Below, one piece after another: positions 9,255 to 18,712 of a DNA stretch of 64,000 nucleotides. The stretch's first letter is position 1, and every line of letters starts with the position of its first letter. The notes under the pieces were generated by a model that saw only the letters and a list, made by a program, of their open reading frames with translations, was not told the DNA's origin and did not search any database. The position numbers and the translations under genes were made by a program. The stretch lies in NCBI RefSeq assembly GCF_041505935.1, contig NZ_CP140110.1; one strand, given 5' to 3'. The stretch comes from Fervidobacterium_A thailandense (lineage in GTDB: Bacteria > Thermotogota > Thermotogae > Thermotogales > Fervidobacteriaceae).

Positions 9255-10619
9255 GTGATAGGCTACGAAATATTTGTGCGCTCTTTTGCCGATTCAAACG
9301 ACGACGGGATAGGTGATTTTCTCGGTATAGCAAGTAAGGTGGATTACCTCAAACGCCTTGGTGTGGATCTCGTATGGTTGACTCCGCATTTCAAGTCGCC
9401 GAGCTACCATGGCTACGATATCATAGACTATTTTGATACGAACGCAAGTTTTGGCTCGATAGAAGATTTCAAAAAGATGGTCCAGGTGCTCCACGAGAAC
9501 GGCATAAAGTTGGTTATAGACTTGCCACTCAACCACGTTTCGGATAGACATCATTGGTTCAAAGCCGCTATGCGTGGTGAAAAACCTTACGTTGATTATT
9601 TTCTCTGGGCACAACCACATTTCAATCTGAAGGAAAAGCGGCATTGGGACGAAGAACTACTCTGGCACGAGAGGAACGGGAAAGTCTACTACGGGGTTTT
9701 CGGAGGCTCCTCGCCGGATCTAAATTATGATAATCCCGAAGTTGTTGAAAAGGCACTCGAGATACTAACTTATTGGCTGCAGCTCGGAGTTGATGGATTC
9801 AGATTCGATGCGGCTAAGCATATCTATGATTACGATACGAAAGAGGGTAAGTTCAGGTACGACCACGATAAAAACGTCGCTTTCTGGAAACTCGTGATGG
9901 ACAGGGCACGTGAAGTCAAAGGTGGGGACGTTTTTGCCGTTACCGAAGTCTGGGATGACCCGGAGATAGTGGATCGCTACGCAACGACGATTGGTTGTTC
10001 GTTCAACTTCTATTTCACCGAGGCCATCAGGGAATCGATGCAGCATGGAGCAGTCTACAAGATAGTCGACTGCTTCCAAAGAACGCTTACAAAGAAACCC
10101 TACAGGCCGAGCAACTTCACCGGTAACCACGATATGCACAGGTTGGCAAGTGTGCTGCAGAACGAGGATCAAAGAAAGGTCTTCTTTGGACTGTTGATGA
10201 CCACTCCCGGTATCCCGTTCATCTACTACGGTGATGAACTCGGGATGCGCGGGGTCTACGATTCCACCTTCACGGAAGATGTGATTGAACCCCTGCCGTG
10301 GTACGCCTCACTTTCCGGCGAAGGTCAGACGTTTTGGAAGGCTGTCCGCTTCAACAGGGCTTTTTCCGGTGTGTCCGTGGAAGAGCAGCTGAGTCGAGAT
10401 GATAGCTTGCTGAAAACGGCTATCGAATGGACGAATTTCAGAAAATCCAACTCTTGGTTAACGAATGCCTGGGTTCAGGATGTCACCCACAACACCTTTG
10501 TCGTCGCTTACACGGTCACCGATGGAGAGAATGGTTTCAGGGTGTACGCGAACATCGCTGGTCATTCGGAAAGTTTCGAGGGAATAACGCTGAAGCCGTA
10601 CGAAGTACGGGTACTCTAA
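9255..10619 (+). CDS. Glycoside hydrolase family 13 (alpha-amylase/alpha-glucosidase type)
   Basis: 454 residues with no signal peptide, so probably a cytoplasmic enzyme acting on imported maltodextrins. The four GH13 regions are in order: LVIDLPLNHVS (I), GFRFDAAKHI with the nucleophile Asp near residue 185 (II), VTEVWDD with the acid/base Glu near 231 (III), and FTGNHDMHR with the third Asp near 293 (IV). The N-terminal YEIFVRSFADSNDDGIGDF is typical of oligo-glucosidase-like members. GTG start behind GGGGGAAG. It lies between murD and eno in one operon. Amylase, glucosidase and transglycosidase cannot be told apart here. Confidence 0.9.
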   Translation: MIGYEIFVRSFADSNDDGIGDFLGIASKVDYLKRLGVDLVWLTPHFKSPSYHGYDIIDYFDTNASFGSIEDFKKMVQVLHENGIKLVIDLPLNHVSDRHHWFKAAMRGEKPYVDYFLWAQPHFNLKEKRHWDEELLWHERNGKVYYGVFGGSSPDLNYDNPEVVEKALEILTYWLQLGVDGFRFDAAKHIYDYDTKEGKFRYDHDKNVAFWKLVMDRAREVKGGDVFAVTEVWDDPEIVDRYATTIGCSFNFYFTEAIRESMQHGAVYKIVDCFQRTLTKKPYRPSNFTGNHDMHRLASVLQNEDQRKVFFGLLMTTPGIPFIYYGDELGMRGVYDSTFTEDVIEPLPWYASLSGEGQTFWKAVRFNRAFSGVSVEEQLSRDDSLLKTAIEWTNFRKSNSWLTNAWVQDVTHNTFVVAYTVTDGENGFRVYANIAGHSESFEGITLKPYEVRVL

Positions 10620-10661
10620 TCCAGTTAGTTTTAGCGCTTTACAAAAGGAGGAGGTGCGAGG

Positions 10662-11957
10662 ATGTACGCCGAAATTATCGACGTAAGGGCAAGGGAAGTG
10701 CTCGATTCCCGCGGAAATCCGACGGTTGAGGTGGAAGTGTACCTTGACGATGGTTCGGTTGGTAGTGCGATCGTTCCAAGTGGTGCATCAACGGGAAAGT
10801 TCGAAGCACTTGAACTGAGGGACGGTGACAAGAAGAGGTACCAGGGTAAAGGAGTATTGAAAGCCGTCCAGCACGTGAACGAGGAAATCGGTCCAAGGAT
10901 CATTGGACTGAACGCGTTCGACCAGGTTTACATCGATAAAGTACTCCTCGAACTTGACGGGACGGAGAACAAATCCAGACTCGGTGCGAACGCAATCCTT
11001 GGTACGTCCATGGCTGTAGCGAGGGCCGCTGCAAACAGCCTCGGGCTGCCACTCTACAAGTACCTCGGTGGTGCCAACGCAAAAGTACTTCCGGTTCCTT
11101 TCATGAACGTTATCAACGGCGGTGCACACGCTGACAACAACCTTGACATCCAGGAATTCATGCTCGTTCCTGCCGGTGCACCAACATTCAGGGAAGCGCT
11201 GAGGTACGGTGCGGAAGTCTTCCACACGCTGAAAAAGATACTCAAAGACGCCGGTCACGTCACGGCCGTTGGTGACGAAGGAGGATTTGCGCCAAACCTG
11301 AAATCGAACGAAGAGGCTATCCAGATCCTCATCCAAGCCATAGAAAAGGCAGGATACAAACCCGGGGAGGATATCTTCATCGCTCTTGACTGCGCCGCGA
11401 GTGAGTTTTACAACGAAGAAACCGGAAAGTACAACATCGACGGTCAGGAAAAGACGGGTGAGGAACTGATAGAGTACTACACAATGCTGATTGACAAATA
11501 CTGGCCGGTTATCATTTCGATTGAGGACCCGTTCGAGCAGGAAGATTGGGACAGCTACGTGGCCTTCACGCAGAAGGTTGGCGGAAAGGTTCAAATCGTC
11601 GGTGACGACCTCTACGTGACGAATGTCAAGAGACTTGCCAAGGGTATCGAATTGTTCGCAACCAACTCAATCCTGATTAAGCTCAACCAGATCGGATCGG
11701 TCACTGAAACGCTCGACACCATCGAGATGGCCAAGACGGCTGGTATGACGAACATCATAAGCCACAGGAGTGGAGAAACGGAGGATACGTTCATCGCGGA
11801 TCTTGCCGTCGCAACGAACGCTGGTATGATCAAAACGGGTTCTCTCTCCAGAAGCGAAAGGATTGCGAAGTACAACCAACTCTTGAGGATCGAGGAGGAA
11901 CTCGGTGACGCAGCAATATACAAAGGACTTGCGGCGTTCTACAGTATCAAGAGATAA
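10662..11957 (+). CDS. eno: Enolase (phosphopyruvate hydratase)
   Basis: Glycolytic enzyme converting 2-phosphoglycerate to phosphoenolpyruvate. 431 residues, the normal bacterial length. Visible signatures: DSRGNPTVEVEV and GASTG near the N-terminus, GDEGGFAPNL with the catalytic Glu, metal ligands in ALDCAASEF, IEDPFEQEDW and VGDDLYVTN, and the catalytic Lys in SILIKLNQIGS followed by ISHRSGETEDTFIADL. ATG behind a very strong site (AAGGAGGAGGTG). Last gene of murD - GH13 - eno, closed by a terminator; the strong ribosome-binding site fits an abundant glycolytic enzyme. Confidence 0.98.
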   Translation: MYAEIIDVRAREVLDSRGNPTVEVEVYLDDGSVGSAIVPSGASTGKFEALELRDGDKKRYQGKGVLKAVQHVNEEIGPRIIGLNAFDQVYIDKVLLELDGTENKSRLGANAILGTSMAVARAAANSLGLPLYKYLGGANAKVLPVPFMNVINGGAHADNNLDIQEFMLVPAGAPTFREALRYGAEVFHTLKKILKDAGHVTAVGDEGGFAPNLKSNEEAIQILIQAIEKAGYKPGEDIFIALDCAASEFYNEETGKYNIDGQEKTGEELIEYYTMLIDKYWPVIISIEDPFEQEDWDSYVAFTQKVGGKVQIVGDDLYVTNVKRLAKGIELFATNSILIKLNQIGSVTETLDTIEMAKTAGMTNIISHRSGETEDTFIADLAVATNAGMIKTGSLSRSERIAKYNQLLRIEEELGDAAIYKGLAAFYSIKR

Positions 11958-11978
11958 TGAAGAGCTCTATAAAATTGA

Positions 11979-12010
11979 AGCCGGCTACCGATTGGTAGCC
12001 GGCTTTCTTT
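11979..12010 (+). terminator. Terminator after eno
   Basis: A perfect 11-bp stem, AGCCGGCTACC/GGTAGCCGGCT, with a GATT loop is followed by TTCTTT. It separates the rightward eno operon from the convergent FGGY kinase gene, whose stop codon is 6 bp away. Confidence 0.85.
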
Positions 12011-12015
12011 CGAAT

Positions 12016-13557
12016 TTAATTGGTCTCCAGTTTCCTCAGTTCTCCGTACAGACCGTTCATCGATCTCCAGAGTTTTCTGTAAATTCGATTGTAGATTTTC
12101 TCGTACTTGTGGTGGTGTTCCTGGTTTGGAATAAACTCACTACTAACGTGTACCATGTTGCGCACAGCTTCTTCGAACGTTTCAAAGCGTTTCAACCCGA
12201 CAAAGCAAGCAATCGCCGCACCAAGAGCCGACGTGTCGTGTGTTTGGACTTTGTAGGTCGTCACACCAAACATATCCGCTGTTATTTGACAAATCTCCTC
12301 GCTCAACGCCCCTCCGCCGGATAAACCGATCCTCTTGACCACCGTTTTCGTCTTCCGTTGGATGAGCTCGAGCCCTTCCATGAGTCCAAAATTTATTCCC
12401 TCGATAAGCGCCCTGTAAACGTGGATTCGCGTGTGCTTATCGGAGAAACCGACGATCGCGCCTCGGGAAAACGCTTTGTCCAAACCGGGTGTCCAAGTGG
12501 GATGGACGATCAATCCCTCGGAACCTGGTGGGATGGACTTCAAACGCTGGTTGAGTAATTCTTCCGCGGAAATCCCAAGTTGCTCGGCCTCGCGTACTTC
12601 GTGTGCGGCAAACTCGCGTTTGAACCAAGACAGAAGCCAGTACCCACGGAAGATTCCGACCTCGGGGTTGTACTTACCAGGAACCAATGAAGGATATGGT
12701 GGCATGAACGGTAAGACTTCGACGTACTTATCCGTTGTAGTCTCTATCGTGGCGGTCGTTCCCAAGCTGATGCTCGCAACTTCGGGTCCTAAGCATCCAA
12801 CCGCAAGTGTTTCGCACATCTTGTCAGCACCGGACGCGATTACGGGTAAACCCTCCGGAAGCCCAGTTTCCCTCGATGCTTCTTCCGTTACGTAACCAAC
12901 GATAGATGTTGGATTCACCAATTTAGGTAACATATGTCGCTCTATCCCAAACATTCGCCATTTATAATAGCGAGGATTTTCGTACCACTTGAAATGCTTG
13001 TAGTCGAAGGGAATATAACCTACTTGTGATGCGGTTGAGTCTACGAAGAGCCCGGTGAGTTTGTAATTCAAGTACCCGGACAGGAGCAGGTATTTGTCCA
13101 CCCTGTTCCACAGCTCCGGTTCAACGTTTCGCATGTAATTCGCCAAGCTCCTGCGCCAAGCCTTGTGAGCTGCGTCTTTCATGCCGATAATCGAAAACCC
13201 GACGTTTTCCCAAAATGTGAAGTTCGGCTTTCCCGGTGCAAGTCTTTGATCGAGCCAAAGCACGGCGTTTCTCACAGGTTTACCGAACTTGTCGAGTACC
13301 ACAACCGTTGACCGTTGCGTAGTGACGGAGAGACCTTCGATCTCCGAGAAGTGATTTGACGCTTCCTGACGCAATTTTCTCGTTGCCTGGCATAGCGCTC
13401 GCCAGTAGAATTCCGGGTCTTGTTCGGCGTTGTCGACACCTTGTGAAATGTAAGGCGGGTCGTAGTCGATCTTCACCCTGGCAAGTACCTCACCCTTGTC
13501 CGAAAATATTAAGGCCCTAAGACTCTGCGTCCCACAATCAATACTCAGGACTTTCAT
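12016..13557 (-). CDS. FGGY-family carbohydrate kinase
   Basis: 513 residues. The N-terminal phosphate-binding loop of the actin-like ATPase fold is clear (MKVLSIDCGTQSLRALIF), as are VTTQRSTVVVLD, the catalytic-base region LWLDQR, and the C-terminal ATP-site signature RIGLSGGGALSEE. It should phosphorylate a sugar or polyol in the cytoplasm. Start 13557 follows GGGGGATG; an ATG four codons earlier would sit inside that site. It is 12 bp downstream of dnaE, last in the long leftward string. No sugar transporter or isomerase is adjacent, so the substrate (xylulose, glycerol, fuculose or other) is open. Confidence 0.85.
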   Translation of the reverse strand: MKVLSIDCGTQSLRALIFSDKGEVLARVKIDYDPPYISQGVDNAEQDPEFYWRALCQATRKLRQEASNHFSEIEGLSVTTQRSTVVVLDKFGKPVRNAVLWLDQRLAPGKPNFTFWENVGFSIIGMKDAAHKAWRRSLANYMRNVEPELWNRVDKYLLLSGYLNYKLTGLFVDSTASQVGYIPFDYKHFKWYENPRYYKWRMFGIERHMLPKLVNPTSIVGYVTEEASRETGLPEGLPVIASGADKMCETLAVGCLGPEVASISLGTTATIETTTDKYVEVLPFMPPYPSLVPGKYNPEVGIFRGYWLLSWFKREFAAHEVREAEQLGISAEELLNQRLKSIPPGSEGLIVHPTWTPGLDKAFSRGAIVGFSDKHTRIHVYRALIEGINFGLMEGLELIQRKTKTVVKRIGLSGGGALSEEICQITADMFGVTTYKVQTHDTSALGAAIACFVGLKRFETFEEAVRNMVHVSSEFIPNQEHHHKYEKIYNRIYRKLWRSMNGLYGELRKLETN

Positions 13558-13569
13558 AACATCCCCCAT

Positions 13570-16113
13570 TCAGTCGAGGATTTGCGTTTCGAACCTGTTG
13601 AGAAGTGGCCTGGCGTTTTCCAGAACCGTCGTGGACTTACCGTTATCCGCGATGATCTTCTCGTACCCGCCAGTTGCCTTAAGTTTGGACACCTCAGCCG
13701 GACTAATTTCCTCGACGAGGTAGATAACCCGTTTGAACCCCTCGTACAGTTTTGAAGGATACACGAGTGTGTAGGCACCGTCCGGAGCGTTCAACTTGAA
13801 AACACTGACACCGTCAGTTGCAAACCCCGCCTTAATGCGGATGTGTACCGCGTAAGGTAAGTCCAAAGAGTACGCCAAACAGTACGGTGCCAATGAATTT
13901 TGACAATCCACCGGAGGTGTCAGCCCCACACCTATAGTTTCGTGTTCCATCAGGGTACGTTCCCACACTTCTTCAACCTTCGTGTCACTTTCCTCCGTAC
14001 GTTTACCGAAAAGCCTTGCAAGTCGTTGCGCCTCGGGATTGAGACCGGTACGTAGCGTCCTCAACTTCTGGATGGCTCTTCGACGACTCTCGAATACGTT
14101 GTCGAACGCTCCAACCTTTATCAGTGCTTCGATGGTTGAAATACTCAACCCGCTACTTTCAACGAATTCTTCAAACGACGCGAAGATTCTTTGTTCAAGT
14201 TCTTCAGCTTTCACGGGAGAGATGCCAGGTACGATCTGGAACGGTAGGTGGAAAACGTCTTCGTCGGACTTTCCAACTACTTTCCCCAATCTCACGGTCG
14301 GTGGAAGTATCCTGTATCCGAGCGTTTGTAGATTGTACACGGCATCTTCGAGGACCGAGGTATCGTGTTTCAGGTATACTGTGTAGAACAACCTTGGGTG
14401 GTTGACCTTAAAATAGGCCATGTAATAAGTAAGGTGCGCGTAGGCGATTGCGTGTGACTTGTTGAACGTGTACTCCCCGAACGCGAGTATCATCCTTGAG
14501 AGTTCCTTTCCCACTCTCCCGAACTTGGTAGTGAGTGAACGTTCGAGTCGCTCGTAAAGTTCTCTAAAGGATGTAATATCCCCCTTGGAAATCGCACGCC
14601 TAATCGTATCCGCTTCGGCAGGCGTCATTCCGGCAAGTTGCAGTGCAATGAGCATTACCTGCTCCTGATAGAGCGGAAATCCAAACGTTTCGTTGAGGAT
14701 ATTTATTTCAAACAACCTGCGCTTTTCCTTCTTAACTTTCCTGATCCGCTCCGTGATACCAGCCTTTATGGGCCCCGGGCGGTTGAGAGAAATCGCAAGC
14801 GCCAATTCGCTGAGTGAGGTTGGTCTCACGTCGCGAACGACCATTTTACCCAATTTACTGTCGAGCTGAAAGACGTTGTCGGTGAATCCCGTCGATAAGT
14901 ACCTAAACACGTTCCGGTCGTTCACAGGGATGTGCTCCAAACCGGTCTTCAGCTTGAGCTCTTTGAAGACTGACAAGGTCTTCAACCCTAATACGTCTAT
15001 CTTAACGAATCCCAGCTTCTCGAGTGTTTCCATATCCCACTCGAGTGTATTCGTCCCGGGAGAGATGGGTGCGTTTAGCGGAACGGTAGATATGATGAGT
15101 CCAGCGGCGTGAGTGGTTCGTGAAACGGGTATCGTTCTCAGCTCGTCGACGATCTTCTCCGGTAAACCCTCGAGAAACTTTGCTGGGAGGGTCGAGAACG
15201 CACTGATGTGGTAGACGTATCCGAACTCTTTTCTGAGAAGTTCGATAAGCTCCTGACGACGTTCATCCTCGACGTCGACGTCCACGTCGGGGTAGTCCTG
15301 CCGCCCTTCGTTAAGGAATCGTTCAAAAAGCAGTCCGTATTCGAGCGGATCGACTGAGGTTACCCCCATCAGATGCAGCAGGTAACTTCCGACGGCACTG
15401 CCGCGCCCGGGACCGAGTAAGATGTCGTGTTTCCTTGCCAGCTCAACGATCTTATAGATGGTGAAAAAATAATCCTCAAAATGCTTTTTCTTGATGACTT
15501 CGATTTCTTTGAGCGCACGTTCTCTTTGCGTTCCTTTGTGTGTCAGTGATACGAACGTTTCAATAAAACCATCCGGTGCCTTCGGAAGCCGTTGATTGGG
15601 ATTAAAGTTATAGCCACCGAAGGTGTGGAATAAAGTTGTCAGGTCTTTGGGAAGTTCAAAAGTCCTCGTGTCGATTACCCGCGGCTGGGTGGGTTCGTCT
15701 GGCACGGGTATTTTTTGACCTTTTAACTTGTACAAGATATCTTGAAAGGCGTTCCAAAGCTCTTCCTCGCCAGGTAAATACTGAGCTGGTGGGAACTCGA
15801 GGGATGGTAACTCCTTTATTCCTGATAAATCTCCAAGGTTGTATGCTTTTACGAGCCCCTCCAGATGATTGTTGGTGAGGGCAAAGTAAGTCTTGTGTGG
15901 TTGGTCCGGCAGTCTGATACCGACGATCAATTTCAAACTCGGAAAGAGTTTTGACTGAAGAATAAAATTTCCGATACCGCAGAGTGTGGTATCGGAAAGC
16001 AGGAGTACGTCAATATCGTTCTTCGCAGCCCAAGTAAAAACCTTTTCAGGAGTAATAATCGAACCGTCGAACGAGAAGGCTGACGAAAAGCAAAAGATTC
16101 TCACCTTGTTCAC
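13570..16113 (-). CDS. dnaE: DNA polymerase III alpha subunit, short DnaE type
   Basis: Family C replicative polymerase of 847 residues, against about 1100-1160 in most DnaE; short forms near 840 residues are known from Thermotogales, which also have PolC. The N-terminal PHP domain is degenerate: the usual HxHSxFS start reads CFSSAFSFDG. Polymerase signatures are intact: GPGRGSAVGSYLLHLMGVT and YPDVDVDVEDERR with the catalytic Asp pair, then SRTTHAAGLI and LYQEQVM. GTG start overlapping the preceding TGA (GTGA), so it is translationally coupled to the pseudouridine synthase gene. Probably a second polymerase beside PolC (inference; PolC is not in this window). Confidence 0.93.
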   Translation of the reverse strand: MNKVRIFCFSSAFSFDGSIITPEKVFTWAAKNDIDVLLLSDTTLCGIGNFILQSKLFPSLKLIVGIRLPDQPHKTYFALTNNHLEGLVKAYNLGDLSGIKELPSLEFPPAQYLPGEEELWNAFQDILYKLKGQKIPVPDEPTQPRVIDTRTFELPKDLTTLFHTFGGYNFNPNQRLPKAPDGFIETFVSLTHKGTQRERALKEIEVIKKKHFEDYFFTIYKIVELARKHDILLGPGRGSAVGSYLLHLMGVTSVDPLEYGLLFERFLNEGRQDYPDVDVDVEDERRQELIELLRKEFGYVYHISAFSTLPAKFLEGLPEKIVDELRTIPVSRTTHAAGLIISTVPLNAPISPGTNTLEWDMETLEKLGFVKIDVLGLKTLSVFKELKLKTGLEHIPVNDRNVFRYLSTGFTDNVFQLDSKLGKMVVRDVRPTSLSELALAISLNRPGPIKAGITERIRKVKKEKRRLFEINILNETFGFPLYQEQVMLIALQLAGMTPAEADTIRRAISKGDITSFRELYERLERSLTTKFGRVGKELSRMILAFGEYTFNKSHAIAYAHLTYYMAYFKVNHPRLFYTVYLKHDTSVLEDAVYNLQTLGYRILPPTVRLGKVVGKSDEDVFHLPFQIVPGISPVKAEELEQRIFASFEEFVESSGLSISTIEALIKVGAFDNVFESRRRAIQKLRTLRTGLNPEAQRLARLFGKRTEESDTKVEEVWERTLMEHETIGVGLTPPVDCQNSLAPYCLAYSLDLPYAVHIRIKAGFATDGVSVFKLNAPDGAYTLVYPSKLYEGFKRVIYLVEEISPAEVSKLKATGGYEKIIADNGKSTTVLENARPLLNRFETQILD

Positions 16114-16823
16114 TCCAATAATTTTTTCAAATCCTCGTCCGACAACTCACGCCACTCACCGAGCTTCAAATCTCCAAGCGTAAGCCCCCCGATTCGAACA
16201 CGCCGTATCTTCTTCCAACGAATTCCCAACGCTTCACACATCCGTTTGATCTGGTGGTACTTGCCCTCGTGAATCGTTATCGAGATGGTGGACTCGTTTA
16301 TCTGTTCTATCCTCGCCGGTAGAAGTTTTGTACCGTCTTTCAATCTCAAACCTTCGGCGAGTTTCTTGCGCATTTTTTCGTCAACTTGCACCGGTTCTTC
16401 AGTTTCGATAAAGTATTCCTTCTCTACGTGTTTCTTCGGAGATATGATGCGGTGCGTAAATTCACCGTCGTTGGTGAGCAGTAAAAGTCCCTCCACATCC
16501 TTGTCGAGCCTTCCGGCGATGTGTAACTCACCTGTGTAGGGATGGTTCACCAAAGCCAGTACGGAACGCTCGCGCTCGGAGGTCGTTGACACGTATCCGG
16601 CTGGTTTGTTCAACATGATGTACACTTTCCTGTGAGCTTCTATGATCTTGCCATCGACTTCTACCGTGTCCTGTTTCGAGACTTTGAACGAGGGGTCCGT
16701 GACAACTTTGGAATTGACCCTCACCAATCCAGATCTAATCAAGCGCTTCACTTCATTTCTTGTTCCAACGTGTGCGTTTGCAAGGAACCTGTCCAGCCTT
16801 TGCCTTTCGGGGACCATTTTCAT
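16110..16823 (-). CDS. rRNA pseudouridine synthase, RsuA/RluB/RluE/RluF family
   Basis: 237 residues. An S4 RNA-binding domain at the N-terminus (RLDRFLANAHVGTRNEVKRL) is followed by the synthase core with the catalytic motif AGRLDKDVEGLLLLTNDG containing the nucleophilic Asp, then KEYFIE and KYHQIKRM. It converts a specific rRNA uridine to pseudouridine; whether in 16S or 23S cannot be told. Both ends overlap neighbours by 4 bp (folP stop/ATG and stop/dnaE GTG), marking a tightly coupled operon folP - this gene - dnaE. Confidence 0.93.
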   Translation of the reverse strand: MKMVPERQRLDRFLANAHVGTRNEVKRLIRSGLVRVNSKVVTDPSFKVSKQDTVEVDGKIIEAHRKVYIMLNKPAGYVSTTSERERSVLALVNHPYTGELHIAGRLDKDVEGLLLLTNDGEFTHRIISPKKHVEKEYFIETEEPVQVDEKMRKKLAEGLRLKDGTKLLPARIEQINESTISITIHEGKYHQIKRMCEALGIRWKKIRRVRIGGLTLGDLKLGEWRELSDEDLKKLLE

Positions 16824-17641
16824 CTTTTCGCACCCTTTATCGCCTCGATTACCTTCACGACCTCGACATTCTCTTTGACATCGTGCACACGCACGATATT
16901 CACTCCGTGGAGCACGCAGTAAGCCGTCACCGCAAGCGTACCGTTGAGACGTTCTTCGGGAGGCACGTTACCGAGGATAGCACCTATCATGGACTTCCTA
17001 CTTGCACCAATCAGTATTGGAACACCGAGCTCTTTAAATTCATCGATTCTCGCCAGTATCTGGAGGTTATGTTCCAATTTTTTCCCAAATCCGATACCGG
17101 GGTCGATTATTAATTTTTCAACACCGTTCCGCCTTGCGTAATCGATTCGTTCGCGTAAAAACTCCTTGATTTCCCACACAACATCCGAGTATTCAGGATT
17201 GAGTTGCATCGTTCGCGGTTCACCTTTCATATGCATGAGTATGACCGGACAATCGTAGTGCGCAGCGACCTTAACCATATTCGGATCGAATCTCAACGCA
17301 CTTACGTCGTTGATGATGTCCGCGCCACTTTCGAGGGCGAGTCTTGCAACCTCGGATTTATAAGTATCGACCGATATTGGAATATCAAAGTATTTCCTTA
17401 TCAACGAAACTGCGGGTACCACACGTCGCACCTCTTCATCGAGTGGTACCGATTCCGCTCCGGGTCTGGTGCTCTCACCACCGATATCGATGAGTTCGAC
17501 ACCCGCGTTCAACATCTCCTCTACTCTTTTTAGCAAACTCTTCTCGTCAACCCTACTCTGGGCGTAAAAAGAGTCCGGAGTAACATTAATTATACCCATC
17601 ACGAACGTATGGTTACTTTTGAGTACCTCGAAATCGAACAT
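16820..17641 (-). CDS. folP: Dihydropteroate synthase
   Basis: Folate pathway enzyme joining 6-hydroxymethyl-dihydropterin diphosphate with p-aminobenzoate. 273 residues. Signatures: MGIINVTPDSFY (diphosphate loop 1), IDIGGESTRPGAE (loop 2), ISVDTYKSEVARLALESGA, INDVSALRFD, LMHMKGEPRTMQ, IIDPGIGFGK, GASRKSMIG and the C-terminal RVHDV. ATG behind AGAGGTGAGGAG. Other folate genes are not adjacent; it lies in a housekeeping operon and overlaps the next gene by 4 bp. Confidence 0.97.
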   Translation of the reverse strand: MFDFEVLKSNHTFVMGIINVTPDSFYAQSRVDEKSLLKRVEEMLNAGVELIDIGGESTRPGAESVPLDEEVRRVVPAVSLIRKYFDIPISVDTYKSEVARLALESGADIINDVSALRFDPNMVKVAAHYDCPVILMHMKGEPRTMQLNPEYSDVVWEIKEFLRERIDYARRNGVEKLIIDPGIGFGKKLEHNLQILARIDEFKELGVPILIGASRKSMIGAILGNVPPEERLNGTLAVTAYCVLHGVNIVRVHDVKENVEVVKVIEAIKGAKR

Positions 17642-17645
17642 CTCC

Positions 17646-18143
17646 TCACCTCTGGGGTTCCAAGTTGTTTACCTTCCGAACCGATATACTGATGACTTGC
17701 ACATCGGGAAGTAACTTTGGGATGATGACCTCGCCATAAGTGTTTGAATCCAGGATGATGAACTTTTGATCCGGACTTTCGTAGAATTTCAGCGAGGAAA
17801 TGACGGTAAAGTAGCGCTTATTGAGGGTTGTTCCGTAATAGTAATCTCGGGTTATCCTCGTTAGCGTCCATTTTCCGTTGACTTCATCACTTATGCGGTA
17901 CTCAACATACTTCTTGACACCATCGATGGACTCGACGAAGTTTACGTAGCTACTGCCACCTGTTTTTCCTGCTTTCACGGAGCTACTACCTACCGCGTGG
18001 CGGGTGAGATCGAATCTTATATAGTTGAGGATATGAAATTCCAGCAAACTCCTTTGGTTTGCTTTAACCAGGTTTGCCGTGTGGATAAGCACGGAGTTGT
18101 AACAAGTCATAGCGGTCGAGACAACGAGAACGGCTACAAGCAT
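17646..18143 (-). CDS. Pseudopilin-like hypothetical protein with uncertain start
   Basis: From the first ATG the product has 165 residues: a hydrophobic N-terminal helix followed by a hydrophilic, strand-rich region. The reading frame stays open upstream through GGLGGIFLNYIEVLIC, so that the helix becomes IEVLICMLVAVLVVSTA, very like a type IV pilin/pseudopilin N-terminus with its conserved Glu. However no ATG, GTG or TTG exists between the nusB stop and that ATG. A CTG at 18170 (Shine-Dalgarno-like GGGGGG 5 nt upstream) or ATT at 18176 would be the start, or one of the two G-tracts hides a frameshift. Lies between nusB and folP; function not recognised beyond possible PulG/PulJ likeness. 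Confidence 0.55.
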   Translation of the reverse strand: MLVAVLVVSTAMTCYNSVLIHTANLVKANQRSLLEFHILNYIRFDLTRHAVGSSSVKAGKTGGSSYVNFVESIDGVKKYVEYRISDEVNGKWTLTRITRDYYYGTTLNKRYFTVISSLKFYESPDQKFIILDSNTYGEVIIPKLLPDVQVISISVRKVNNLEPQR

Positions 18144-18227
18144 GCAGATGAGAACTTCTATGTAGTTCAGAAAAATCCCCCCGAGTCCCCCTTGAGATAC
18201 TGTTTGGATAAGATAGGAAAATAAAGC

Positions 18228-18653
18228 TTAAAGGTTGAATTTTTCACTCGGAGCTTCAGTTTTTGCGATCTTGTCCAACACCCCGTTTATGAACTTCCCA
18301 CTCTCTTCCGTGCCGTATTTTTTTGCGATTTCAATCATCTCGTCCAGAGTCACTTCTATGGGAATGTTCGGCTCAAAGATTAATTCGTACGTTCCCAGTC
18401 TGAGTAGACTTCTTTCGAGGTGGGATATCCTCTCGAACGACCAATTTATGAGGTACTTTGAGATAGTCTCGTCAATGCGACTCAAGTTTTCGAAGATCGT
18501 TTGAACGTACCTCTGGAAATCGTTTCTCAGACTGGTATCCGTAATTTTCTTCAGCTCTTCCTCAACGAAATCCCTATAGCCCTCCGGGTTAAAATCGTAC
18601 TGAAACAAGACACGCATTACCGCTTCCCTTAGAAGTCTTCTCTTCGGAACCAA
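18228..18653 (-). CDS. nusB: Transcription antitermination factor NusB
   Basis: RNA-binding antitermination protein that pairs with NusE/S10 at boxA of rRNA operons. 141 residues, all helical. Typical features: RRLLREAVMRVLFQYDF at the N-terminus, DETISKYLINWSFERISHLERSLLRLGTYEL cut here to its core RISHLERSLLRLGTYEL, then the C-terminal EIAKKYGTEESGKFINGVLDKI. TTG start at 18653, the only start-type codon between the upstream in-frame stop and the conserved region, with GGGAGTGA 10 nt before it. Lies between the Asp23 gene and the pseudopilin-like ORF. Confidence 0.95.
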   Translation of the reverse strand: MVPKRRLLREAVMRVLFQYDFNPEGYRDFVEEELKKITDTSLRNDFQRYVQTIFENLSRIDETISKYLINWSFERISHLERSLLRLGTYELIFEPNIPIEVTLDEMIEIAKKYGTEESGKFINGVLDKIAKTEAPSEKFNL

Positions 18654-18712
18654 CCAATATTCACTCCCATCGGGTTTTCAGTTCGGTATGAGCATTTGAA
18701 ACATGTGCGAGC

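Noticed and set aside
10788..11594. Long antisense open frame opposite eno (268 codons)
   Set aside because: It lies wholly within the clear enolase gene, has no ribosome-binding site and no recognisable domain; it is a codon-bias shadow.
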